Source: Acanthochlamys bracteata (lineage: Eukaryota; Streptophyta; Magnoliopsida; Pandanales; Velloziaceae). From it: a DNA stretch of 64,000 nucleotides. The position numbers were made by a program, and so were the translations under genes. Of the stretch, positions 12,767 to 24,013 are shown piece after piece (positions within the stretch are counted from its first letter, which is position 1; every line of letters begins with the position of its first letter). A model generated the notes under the pieces. That model was not told the DNA's origin, ran no database searches, and saw only the letters and a program-made list of their open reading frames with translations. The DNA lies in assembly GCA_019914995.1 (NCBI GenBank), contig CM034128.1, positions 6,946,501 through 7,010,500 on the forward strand, written 5' to 3'.

Positions 12767-12950
12767 CTCGGTGCCCAGTATGTCCTGGAACTCACCGGCA
12801 AGCAATATCATCACAGATCGGTGCCTAGTATATTTTGGGACCCACCGGCAATCCATATCTTATAACTCGATGTCCAGTATATTTTGGGACCCATCGGCTA
12901 TCCATATATTTCGGTGCCCAGTATTTTTTTGGACCCACCGTATCAATATT
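12767..12950. repeat. Four tandem ~45-50 bp hairpin-forming repeats
   Basis: Units start near 12768, 12818, 12867 and 12911. Each contains CGGTGCCCAGTATA followed by TTTTGGGACCCACCG or a close variant. CGGTG pairs with CACCG and CCCA with TGGG, so every unit can fold into an interrupted stem-loop. Confidence 0.8.
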
Positions 12951-14590
12951 TCATTCAAGCATACATAATATAATAGGTTATGACAGTACCTGTTAGGTTC
13001 TGCATTGTCCTATATCAATGCAGTCCCTAACAAGTAGATGTAACATAATATGTTTTCACTCAATGAACATGCTATACCCAATGCCTTCAATGCTATCGTG
13101 ATTATATTTATGCATATATGAAAGGAAAATATTGACATGTATATAGTATATTCTCATAATTATGCCACATAGTCTATAATATGTAAACATGCTAGTACTA
13201 ACTATAAACATGATGTGAAATAAATCTAAACATGTACAGGTATATATAGCATGAAGGATAAATCATAATATATAACAAGAATGGCAAAGTACGCCAGGAT
13301 TTTCAAAATGAATGCTACCTGTGCCGAAAGTCTAACGTTAATCTAGGAAGAAAAGGTGGCACAGTAATCCTCACCTGTAGTCCAAGCAAGTATTTATATC
13401 AACTGTCAACTCTAAGCCGCACCGTCCGAATTCAAGTCACTCGTACCACCTAATGTGCATACGGGCATATTTAATAATAAGCACGCTAATGAAAACTAAA
13501 TCAAATACTTGTAATAAATATCTAACTAAATTTAAGTCCAAGATTCAATAGCATACGGTGAACCATTCTAGAATTTCATTCTTTCAACGGTTTATTTAAA
13601 TTCATAATCCACTACACAATAAGTACTAACTAACGAATCCAAGAAGCTTACCGACGAGGTGAGATGATCGAATGCTAAAACAACTTGAATCGACAACAAG
13701 TCGCGTATTTTCAATCCAACAATTTTCTAAATCGAAACGAATTAATAATTCATCTAATAATAATTACAAATACACGAAGCAAATATTTTTAACTCACCTA
13801 ACCAAGTCGCCGGATTCCTGCGAGCTAGGATTCCGGCCAAGTGCGTTCAAAGCAGTAAAAATAACCAACACTGCTAGTAGAATCCAATGGAATAGACGGC
13901 GAGCTTCAATTTTGTCGCCGGCGGCCGGAATTGACGAAATAACGTCCGGCGGCGAACTCACACGAAATCAATTAACGGAGCTGAAAATCATCGCAAATAA
14001 ATGAGGGAAAAGACTTAGCAAATTAAAGAGAACGTTTCTAACTACTTACCCTCACCGGAATGCCGGCAAAATGGCCGGACAAATTTTTAAAAATTTGTCT
14101 CGCACGCCGTAGCTCGCCGGAAATGAGGAGGAGGATGGTTTGAGAAAATGAAATGAAGTGAATATCGCCGGAGAGGGGTTGATTTCACGCCGGAGAGGAG
14201 CCGGAGCAGTGGGGGCTGATGGGTTCGGGCAGAGCAGTGAGAAAAGAAAAAGAAAGAAAAAATAAAAACAAGAGACATTACATGTTAGGGCCACTATTTT
14301 CTACAATAGCTTCCTGCAGCCCACAAAGTTATAGTTATTACACAAACAATCAATAATATCTATTCAAATGCAATTTTTATTTATTTGAGAATAATTAAAG
14401 TACATGAATCAACAATTTTTGATTCATGAGTTGCACTAATAAGAAAAAAAAAATACAGCTAATGCAACATGGGTTTTCAACGAAAAACCAGAAGCCCCAT
14501 TGCATTTACAACACAACCAAAGGGATTCAATTCCAAGAAGGCAAGGAATTGAATCCTCTAATGGTGTGTCAAGCACTATTGCTAGAAGAA

Positions 14591-15667
14591 CTATCCAAGG
14601 GATCTTCCTTCCACGTTAGGAGATTTCAGATCGATGAACTCCTGAGCTCTTGCAGAAGTCATCGATGCTGGGTAGCTCATTAGGTTTATCTCCCCATCTG
14701 CAGGAAGCCTCAACAGCTCATGTTCTTCCAAACCTCTTGCTGGCCCCAAGCTGCAACGATTCGTTCCGTGCTTCGCCAATGCCTTCTTGAACTTGTTGAT
14801 CTAATATTAAAACAACAATCAATTCAATGTCAACAGGTATGTGGGTAAAAGTAAAAGGTATTTGCAATGTTAATTGTCATGTAAAACTACGTACGGTGAC
14901 CGTGGTGCAGCTAAAGCTACTGACACATCCCTCAGCTCCCCTGTAGAGCTTGAAGAAGGGGAGCACATGAATGTTGAGGCTGTAACACATCTCCTTTAAC
15001 TCTTCGTAGTTCACCTTCAGGAAAACAGCATCTGGCTTTGACTCGGCAAGCTGACAGACCTGAAAATTACATAGCAAAAAACAAGTTTCAATCAAAATAC
15101 CTTGTTTCTCCGTTTTAAAGATTTTGAAGAAAAAGATTTGGATCTTACCTTGGGATGAAGGGTTCTGCAGCCTCCGCAACCAGGGGAGAAGAATTCGACA
15201 ACAACGAGCTTGTCGCCGGCCTCGAGCAGTGAATCCACAAAATGCTTTGCTGATTTAATGTCGATCATGTTCGGTTTGGTGACTTTGTCCCACCACCTCA
15301 TCGATAGAGGGATGCAGATGGGCATCTTCCGCTGTTTCCAACAATCAACATAACAGAATCAAGATCGAGGGTTGCTGTGCTTTTTATTTATATAAATTAT
15401 TCCTATCCTACACAGAGAGAAGAAACATGAAACAAGTGTGATTACATTCTGGTGGTTGGGTTTTCCTTGTTGGAAAGATAATGGGCTCTGTTGCTCAGCG
15501 ATCAAGGTTTGCGGCGTCCCCAGATCGTTCTTGTTGTTCTTCCATGTTTCAGAAGAAGCAGGCAGCAAGACTGGCTTCTTGTTCATGGCAGAAAATTCAG
15601 CGAAACTACCATAAGTGCTGCAGACTGTAACCCCTTTGCTCCGTATGAAAGAAAGAGAAGCAGCCAT
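14591..15667 (-). CDS. Atypical chloroplast thioredoxin (ACHT / thioredoxin-like 1 family)
   Basis: Plastid thiol-disulfide oxidoreductase. ACHT proteins pass oxidising signals from 2-Cys peroxiredoxin to targets such as ADP-glucose pyrophosphorylase (family knowledge). Four minus-strand exons, 15667-15446, 15331-15149, 15059-14895 and 14800-14591, join in phase 0 to give 259 residues. Residues 1-75 fit a transit peptide. The thioredoxin fold runs from about 85: WWDKVTKPNMIDI, then VVVEFFSPGCGGCRTLHPK with redox cysteines Cys126 and Cys129 in the family-specific CGGC site, then CQLAESKPDAVFLKVNYEE and the cis-Pro loop SLNIHVLPFFKLYRG. The tail NRCSLGPARGLEEHEL is diagnostic of this branch. 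Length and exon pattern are normal. Which ACHT member it is cannot be settled by eye. Confidence 0.93.
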
Positions 15668-18355
15668 TGATTAATAAGATCTCAAAAACTAAAGATCTTT
15701 TTGGTGGAATAGATTTCTCTTATTCTGGGAATAAGAATGCCTCAATAGTTGTTAATATAGAGAATTCTGCGGGAGATGTTAACAAGAAGGAAAAGAAGAG
15801 CTTGAAGGGAAGAACGAGCGAGGAAGAGCAATGTTCTTTTAAATCTTCTGCTTTTTCAGTGAGTGGGGTATAGAGAAGAGAGGGAAACACTTTTTAGTTG
15901 CACCAGAAGCAAAAGACTTATCCGCTACTACATTTCAAAGATTGCGCCACACCCTCTCTGTGGTTTTTTTCTCTTTCTCAGCAGCTGCAGGTCAGGTTTG
16001 TCGCGCTTTAAATTTTTGGCTGGTACCTGCCAACGCTCTCTTCCTCTGCTTTTTCTGTCTCTTCTTTCTCACAAAATAAAAGATAATATTTTGTATCCTA
16101 TTTTGTACCTCATTAAAATTCTTTTATCATTGCAAAAAATTGATACTCTTCTTTCAATTTTATAATAATATATAAAATATCACCAAAATATTAAATAAAA
16201 TATATAACAGAGTTAGACAATAAAAAAAAGTCAATTTAACTAAAAGTTGCTACTATTGATGATTATTTTAATCATTAACTGCATAAAGTTGATATGTCTA
16301 TGAGGATGAGCTGAAAAGTTTTAACTTTTTTGCAAAAGTTAATTTTTTTGATTTTTTTGGAAAAAAAGTAGCCGTTAACTTTTTGTGAAAAAAAGAACTA
16401 CGTGTTTGATAAAATTAACTTTTTTTGAAAAAAAATTAAAAAAATTGTTTAAAAAAAACTAAAAAGTTAGAAAAAAATATAAAAAAATTTAAATATCCTT
16501 TGTAATATAATAGTTTATATATATATATGAAATTTTTTTATATATTATTATTTTTAATCACATTTATAATACTAATATTAAATCTATAAATATTATTATT
16601 TAAAATTAATAATTAGTTTATAAATATATTTTAAAGTAAATTTTAAAAATATAAATATATTATTATTTGTACATATAATTACCATTGTGTGTATCATATT
16701 TAATAAAACGCTTATTTACAGAATCATGACATGTATATGTTGTAAATATATTATAATTCATTATAAAATGCACTACTAGAATAACAATAACAAAACTAGA
16801 AATACATACAGGCCATCAGAAAATCTCCCTTGCATGCTAGAAACTACTCCAATAACAATAGCAAGATCTACAAAAACTCATATCATTTGCCATTTATTCT
16901 TATGTTCATATAATTTAATTTAACAATCAAGTACTAAATGTATCGCCATATTTTACAACATTTATGATACAAGCTCAGGTGTGCCACCATCTATATGCAA
17001 ACTACTTTACAGTAAGACCAGCCACCTCACCATGAGACGCTAATTTCTCCTCTTCTAACAAAATCTGGTACACAACGTATAAATCCTAAACGAACTAATC
17101 TTGAGGGTTGAAAACTTTACTAGTGTCTTCAGTACCACCTAAGAATTTTTTCCTTGCTTTGAGGAGAATTCAAGATTTTGTTCAGCAAACTTATCGAGGA
17201 CGTCAAGCGTCTGACATAGCATCAAATACACAAGTTAGTATTCTTTTAAGAAATTTATATAACGAAGTACTACGCTTGAAAGAGATCAACTTCAGCTCAC
17301 CTCAGGAACACTGAGCTCTAGTCAGAACTTTAACCTGTTACAAAACAAAAATTTTAAGTTGACAACAGAAGATAAAGAAAAACAAGACTCTCTATTATGA
17401 TTCTACCCAATCACAATTTAAAAATGGATACACGTATCAATTAAGAATTGGTGAATCCTAAAGCTTAAATATACTGATCTTCTATGCATTGAGCAGCAAT
17501 GAAGATTAACAATTTTTCAAGCACTAGTAACACAAACCCAAGTTATAAAATCATCGACAACCAACTTCAAAGTTTTTAAAGTCAATCAAAATTAGTTTGC
17601 AATATCGAAGATAAGAGTAGAAACAACTACACTGCACCAGGAAAAATCAATCTGGCATTTTCTCGAGCACCTCTATGTAAAAAATTAGTACTACTCTAGA
17701 AACCAAATTTCACCAATAGTGAGATAAGACCAATAAGACATTTCAGTAAACATGTTACAAGCAACCAATTCAAACGGCTTTTAGGCCATTGAACAGAAAA
17801 AGAAAACCTGCTTTTCTATAAATTGAAATGGTAATGAAGTATGAAATCAATGAGTTGCAACATGATGTATGACCTGTAGCATTTGCTCACTACTGCAAAA
17901 AATAGATATATGAGGACTGCAACTAAGAGCAGCCTCACACAACAAACTCGAACATCAATACATAACAGAAAAAGAGTTCAACAAACTTTCCAGAATACAT
18001 AGTCTCATGTAAATCATCTCGAAACACCTTAAGAACGACTAGCCTTCCTAAAGTACAGTATTAAGTTCTTGATTGAAAACTTAAAATCGAGATCGACAAG
18101 AAAGTAGAACCAGAATTATAATAAATATATCCTATCATACCCAACAAAAAGTAAAAATGCTTGAAAATCCTTCAAATTCCAGCCAGATTGCTCGATTAAA
18201 GAACGAAAAACAGTAATTGTATAAAAAATCGAATCAAGCGTACCTGGATTAAGAATTGAAGGCTTGAAGTCTACGATTTCTGGAGAAGAAAAATCAAATT
18301 CGAAAGAAGAACGAGAAAGAGAGAGATCTGTTTCACCCAACGACAGAGATTAACC
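15668..18355. other. Intergenic stretch upstream of the ACHT gene
   Basis: Very AT-rich, with homopolymer-rich repeats at about 16310-16500. A minus-strand stretch near 17135-17230 reads open for about 30 residues and looks mildly coding (CQTLDVLDKFAEQNLEF). The minus-strand segment 18240-18345 is CT-rich and ends in a good donor (CAG/GTACGC), as in a 5' UTR. No full gene can be assembled. Confidence 0.3.
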
Positions 18356-18631
18356 ATGAAGAAGAAACGCGCAGTTGTTGGGAGCACAGCGAAGCAAAGT
18401 CAGAAGCAGATCATGGGAGCCGCAACCGGATTATTCTCTTCGTCCCCCCGTCATAGCCGTCGTTCGGATTTTGTCCTCGAGGTCTCCTCCTCCTCATCTT
18501 CTCTAGGTTACAATGACATTCACCAACAACAACAGCAACAGATTCAACAGATGAAAAAAGAGCAGCAAGATGAAGATCATGGAAAGGACGACGAATCACT
18601 CGTCAAATTTTCTCTCCCGCGATGGGTTTGA
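18356..18631 (+). CDS. Small uncharacterised protein
   Basis: Single ORF of 91 residues starting at the first ATG after a purine-rich leader. The protein is basic at the N-terminus (MKKKRAVVGS, KQSQKQ), then Ser-rich, then has a Gln run and an acidic stretch, ending KFSLPRWV. I see no domain, signal peptide or membrane span; it would be largely disordered. Sequence composition is richer in GC than the flanks, which supports expression, but the opposite strand also has 5' UTR-like features (CT-rich, with a GT donor near 18243), so the segment may instead belong to a minus-strand transcript. Not recognised. Confidence 0.35.
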   Translation: MKKKRAVVGSTAKQSQKQIMGAATGLFSSSPRHSRRSDFVLEVSSSSSSLGYNDIHQQQQQQIQQMKKEQQDEDHGKDDESLVKFSLPRWV

Positions 18632-18839
18632 TTACTGATTTCAGATTCGATTTTCTCAAAATTTCTGAGTCTCCACGATCGGCATTCTTCCTCTGGCGAA
18701 GATTGGAGAGTGCAGACGGAGAGAAAAAACGTAGGACCAGATTGGGTGTGAGCGAATGAGAAAAACTGAATGAAATGGGTAGGGTATAAAATGTATATCT
18801 GTGTAATTACGTAAACTTAGCAAGGACCATATAGTTATT

Positions 18840-19025
18840 TTCTACATTATTTTAAAAAAGTCCCGTGAGATTTTTTTGAAAAGTTACTCCGAGTAACTTA
18901 TTGTTTTCCGACTTACAAGTCACACAAAGTTACTTATAAGTAGATTAGCCAAACACCTGAAATCACTGTATGAAATATTTTTCAACTTATAAGTTGAAGA
19001 AAAGTCTATCCAAACAGCCCCGTAG
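18840..19025. repeat. Possible small palindromic MITE of another type
   Basis: Contains paired motifs AAGTTACTCCGAGTAACTT and ACTTATAAGT... CAACTTATAAGTTG, and ends with CCAAACAGCCCC. Ends and target site are not resolved. Confidence 0.3.
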
Positions 19026-19199
19026 TTGAAAACTCGCGACTTATTTTGAAAAATATAATTCTTTGCAATGGTAATATAAAATTCAACCCTACATCAACAC
19101 ATCAGTTAACGTGATTCCAGGCTCTTTTTGGATATAAGTTTATTGTAGGTGCTTGTAAATTAGTTTTCAGCTTATAGTTTTTTTTTTATAACTTAGTAG

Positions 19200-19451
19200 G
19201 GGATATTTTGAAATGATTATTAAAAATATTTTCTAAAATAAAAAATATTTTTATTTTATTTTCAAATATAAATTTTAGTTTTTATTTAAACTAATAAGAA
19301 TAATAAATAATAGTAAAATTTTATGACGTATATTTTTTATATTTTTTAAAATTTTAAATAAATTATGTATAATATCATAAAAGTTCATTAAAATAAGTAA
19401 AATTTAGTAGTTAAAAGGTGACTTCCGGAAAAGCATAGTCAAAACGCTCTT
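19200..19451. repeat. MITE copy 3 (diverged)
   Basis: Starts GGGGATATTTTGAAATG, ends with AGTCAAAACGCTC, and carries the AAATATTTTTATTTTATTTTC core. More diverged than other copies. Confidence 0.5.
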
Positions 19452-19919
19452 TTAATATTGTTTACATGATTCAAGTAATTTGCGTAAGCTTTTTAATAAC
19501 TAAAGAAAAGACTTATGTATAAGGTTAAAAAAATAAAATAAGCAAGAAACAATTATAAAACAAGCTTTTTGGGTAAATTATGAGACAAAACTATTTATAA
19601 AAAATTGTTAGTGTTACAAGTCTACTATTGCAACCTATATTTATTTATTTATTGAATATAGGATAATTATCAATTTTATCGTATTTTTTCTCAATTATAT
19701 GTGACTAACTTGAACAATTGAGGATTATACTTATTTAACTGATCAAAATTAGATGGACTTATACATAAATCAAAATACAATATAATGCGGGCAATCTCAT
19801 GGTAGATAAACTAATAGGAGTTTGCCTAATAATGTTTGGATTTAAGTAATGGCATGCAACTTTGTGAAGTAATCTATCAATTGGTACAAGTCACACGATG
19901 TAAGAAAATAGTATTGATA

Positions 19920-20900
19920 GAAAATACATATGAGGAAAAGATAATTAATATTAATATTTCATTTGTTCATAGAAAAGTAGATCGATCGTAATTTGAGTAG
20001 CAATTTGATCGTCACAGTGAAAATGTGTAGGTTTTATAGATGTAATATTCCTATCAGATATCAATTTTCTCATGTGAAAAATCTCCTTAATAGTAACAGT
20101 AATAGCTCTGTACTCTATTTCCATAGAAGAATATACAATTATTGCATGTTTCTTACTTCGCATGAGATCAACGAATCAACAATAAACAAATAGAAAAATT
20201 CGTAGTAAATTGTTTGGTGGTTTGATTACCAGCTCAATTTGCATCTGGCAAAACTCAAAATTTCAAATAAGATGTAGAACTAAGAATCCATGAATCACCT
20301 TATGCAATCTCCAATATAAAAAAAAATAACAAAATCTTTCATCTTGAGCTACTGAAGAAATTGCCTTTAGATTGTTACTATTTCAACTGAATCATCTCCT
20401 ATTATAATCATATTATCTATGTATAATATTAGAAATATTAGGCCTTAAGTGATGACTGCACAAATAAATAGTGATCTTTAAAATTCTGCTGAAAATTTAT
20501 CTGTGTAATGATTCATTGAAGACGCTCAAATCTAAATCTATGAGCTTGCTTAAATACATAAATAGTATGCTGAAGACGACATACGTGATTTGACGGAGTA
20601 GAGAGATTAAAAAAAAACTACATGTAAATATCTCTGATAAGGTACCATAAGAAAAAACATTTTTCACATCCACTTCATAAAAGAGGCCACAGCATACGAC
20701 AATAACATCCAATATAATATGAATTATGGTCATCTAGCTATATGAATAAATATTTCATCATAATCAATTTCATAATTCTGAGTAATATTCCTGACAATAA
20801 GACGAGCGTTATATTGCTTAATAGATCCATTAGATTTATATTTAATATTAAAAACTCACTTTCAACTAAAAAGCTAATCTCTCTTTAAAAGTGATATAAT
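19920..20900 (-). mobile_element. Decayed Ty1-copia retrotransposon pol relic
   Basis: Minus-strand translation in shifting frames gives, in order, traces of copia reverse transcriptase (VDVKNVFSYGTLSEI against the usual DVKNAFLHGDL; then YIDNMIIIGDDS), the RT-RNase H bridge (DAN-AGNQTTKQFTTNFSI), and RNase H (SSMEIEYRAITVTIKEI, HFHCDDQIATQI). The frame is broken by many stops and shifts. No intact gag, integrase or LTR pair was found nearby, so it is an old fragment. Confidence 0.8.
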
Positions 20901-21940
20901 ATTTCTAATACATGTCTCTTGAAAAGCGTAAAATTTGTTTGCTATAGTCTCCTGATAAAAGTTGGACTTTTGGTAGCATGGATAGAAATAAAAAGAATAA
21001 AACTATGGGAATAAGAAAATAATGTGTCAAAGCAAAACTTTTGAATGTGCGCAAATTACTAATCTACAAAGCTAAAATTTAATTGAGTAAAGCGATACTG
21101 AATATCTGCAAAACAAAATAGATAAGGCTAGCTGTGGGTGCACTATCAATAGCATGCGATTGAGGATCTTAAGAGCAAGTCTAAAGAAGCCTTGCCTCTT
21201 CACTAATTCTCGATACTGTGCCAGTAAATTTGGATGAAGTTGAAAATAATATCCACAAAATGGTCTAGCTTGCGCCAATGAGAACAAAAAAAATCATATT
21301 GATTTTTTTAAATGGCCAAACTTGGCCGAAGTTAATTGAACCAAATTAGACTGGATCGAATTAGGAATGAGTGAAGCCGACTACGCAGCGGTAATCGAAT
21401 GACGACCATTACAAACAAAGAAGCGCAATCGAATGAGTTAAAATAACATGATTGTAGATGGAAAGAGATTTGAAATTGATGATAGAAAAAAATTTGTAGT
21501 GGATTGAGATTTAAGAAAATTGTAATGATTGAATGCCTCTGATAGTATAAAAGAAGTTTGAAATTAAAAAAAATTATAAATTAATAATAATAAATTATTA
21601 TTCTATATTTAATATATATATATATATATATATAATTAATTTATTGCAATATATTATATGACTAATTTAAACAATATAGACTAATCTATTTAACAGTTAA
21701 AAATAAGATGAGTTTATAGACAAATTAAAAAATAATGTAACAAACTAAATAAACAATATAACAATTTTTAAGATTGATCAATTCAAACCTTAAAGGAGAG
21801 TCCGAGCCTAAACAGATTCCTCGTTAACATATAACTATACCAAAAAAGAGGAAATAACTATACCAACGAAGAGGGGAGTTTGTTATGTGTTCGATGCTCT
21901 CTTCCTGACACAACCGCCGCACTAGGTCCACAACCACAGC
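20900..21940. other. AT-rich stretch, possible further copia debris
   Basis: No supported gene. A (TA)n microsatellite lies at about 21611-21634. Confidence 0.35.
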
Positions 21941-22200
21941 GAAGTTTGAAATTGCTTATGAAATAAAATTTTTATAAAATAAAAAGTATTTTTATTTTTT
22001 TTTAAAAAATGAAGCTTTATTTTTTTTATTTCTAAAAAAATAATAAAAATATGCAATAAAAAGATCTCATTCCGTAAAATTTTTCTACACTTTTTAAATT
22101 TTTAAATAAATTTTTTATATATTTATAAAATATGTATTAAAAAATATGAAATAGAGAATTAAAAAGTTGAGTCGGAAAAAAGTAAAGCCAAACACCCCCA
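21941..22200. repeat. MITE copy 4
   Basis: Starts near GAAGTTTGAAATTGCTTATG and ends AAAGCCAAACACCCCC. Has the core AAAAAGATCTCATTCCGTAAA. Orientation as copy 2. Confidence 0.75.
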
Positions 22201-22386
22201 TAATCAATCTACGTTTCGTGTTCGTTTTTCCTATTCTTCGAAAAGCTAACAAACGTTTTCTTTATGTGTTCTCTTTTTTATCTTTTATGTTCTTTTTAAG
22301 TAACTACAAGCCTGAGTAAAATTTGTTATAAATAGTAAGATAGTTATTTCTTTGTTAACCTTATATTTTTGGTCTTGTTCTCTATA

Positions 22387-22545
22387 AAGGGGTATTTCGG
22401 AGTAATTATTAAAAAAAAAATTAAAACAAAAAATAATAATAATAAATAAATATATATATATATATATATGATATAAAATTTTTTATATTTTTAAAAATTT
22501 AAATAAATTTGATAATATATTATAAAAATTCTATTGAAACCTAAA
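22387..22545. repeat. MITE copy 5, partial, with (TA)n insertion
   Basis: Begins GGGGTATTTCGGAGTAATTATT and retains the family's AT-rich core, but the right end is missing. A (TA)n run occupies about 22450-22469. Confidence 0.4.
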
Positions 22546-22546
22546 G

Positions 22547-24013
22547 TTGAAATTTATAAATGCTGTTCTCGTCAGCTGTCCCAAACGCATCCAGAATAGT
22601 GATTCAGTAAGTGCGCGGAGAAATGGAGCCGCCCCGCCACCGCCCTTTGAAACATCTCTATTTTTATACTTTTATCATCATCAGGATTTTAATCAACACC
22701 ATTTTTACGCGGTCCTCTTATCACCAGAGGATCGAAAAATCTCTATTTGCTATACTGCATCCAAAGAACCATTAGCATAGCAGCGTGAAGCTTGCGCAAC
22801 TTGTTTACTTAAATTAGATGAACCTCAGATCCATGGTTTTTGGTTCATAAAATACGAGGTTGTTTTACGGAATTAATTTATCCATTCCCATATCTGCAAC
22901 TGAGTTAGCTGTTCAATGCAAGATGTTGTAGATGGATCATGGGGTTGTTGGATGGATCAGGAATGCGTTGCCACCGCTCTGTCCAATCATCAATGAATCA
23001 CCACTAGAAAACAAACCGCAGCAGCATACAATTGTAACAATCTACTTCTTTCTTCTTTAACCTAAGCAATCAGCCCATGGTTTCATCCTTCTCAAATAAA
23101 CTCTTTGCTAGAGACCTGCGACCCTACAGTCACTTGATCATATGCTACAACAGTGAAACTACTGAATAATATAGACATTTATGCATATACAACAACCGGT
23201 TTAACGTTCTTTAATGTACACGTAGAAACAAAATCTGATTTGAACCAGTTCTAAACTTGTAACAACAAAACTTCACAGACTATGAGACTGATTAGATCCA
23301 ATGCAAACAAAAGATTTGTGGGATGTGCTTAGATCATACCCTAGCTGAACCATATAACTTTAAGCTGGCTGACAAAATTCCTAAAATTGGGCCAGATAAC
23401 AACCAGCTATATGCATTCTCAGCAACATATATATTAATCAACTCCCTATTGAGTATTGCCATAAATTTCATAACTAAAGAAAGTGCTCTTTCTTTTGTCA
23501 ATATCAAACTGGAACGAGTATGAAATGTTTGTTTTATTATTATCATCAACAATCACAATGCTCACACTGCAATCGCCAACTCCTTTTGAACAACTATATA
23601 AAGATTTCTGGACTCGGGGAAATCCTTATTTAGGCTTGTATACATTCCAATCTAAAGATTTATGGAAAACTTAAATGATTATCATCAGCTAATAGAAATT
23701 ACACTTATCATAATTATAACCATCATTATCTACATTCGTATCTTATGCATTATTATGTCATTGGTTCTATCAAGTTCAATATTGGTTGTTTTTAATTTGA
23801 AACAGCCACCATGATATTCCATCAGTCATACTTCTTTTATCATGGATGGTTATAATCGTGATGTATAACAGTGCTCCATTATTTAAGGTAGTCTAATTGA
23901 CTGCACAAGTCAAAAATACGTATCGTTCATCCACAACCTGCAGGAGGTTTAAGAGCTTTGCAAATAGGAACTACAGCTTTAATTGTATTATCAAGGACAG
24001 GATTCTAAAGTTT
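22547..24013. other. Stretch without a recognised gene
   Basis: ORFs at 22547-22780, 23323-23523 and 23483-23674 have no recognisable features. This may be the 3' flank of the unnamed minus-strand gene that ends at 24014. Confidence 0.35.

Larger units (their letters stand above)
11560..14300 (-). mobile_element. Possible unclassified non-coding or transposon-derived element
   Basis: A composite block with a GC-rich, CCGGC-studded end at 13800-14290 and a row of hairpin repeats at 12767-12950. It holds no long ORF; short ones at 11650-11919, 13672-14004 and 14052-14294 lack known domains. Read on the minus strand, the GC-rich end would be the 5' part, with a donor-like GTGAGGGTAAGT near 14050. 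This looks like a transcribed repeat rather than a protein gene, but no LTRs or terminal repeats were identified. Confidence 0.3.

Noticed and set aside
13672-14294. Protein gene in the CCGGC-rich block
   Set aside because: ORFs on both strands are short, without domains, and reflect GC-rich composition within a probable non-coding element.
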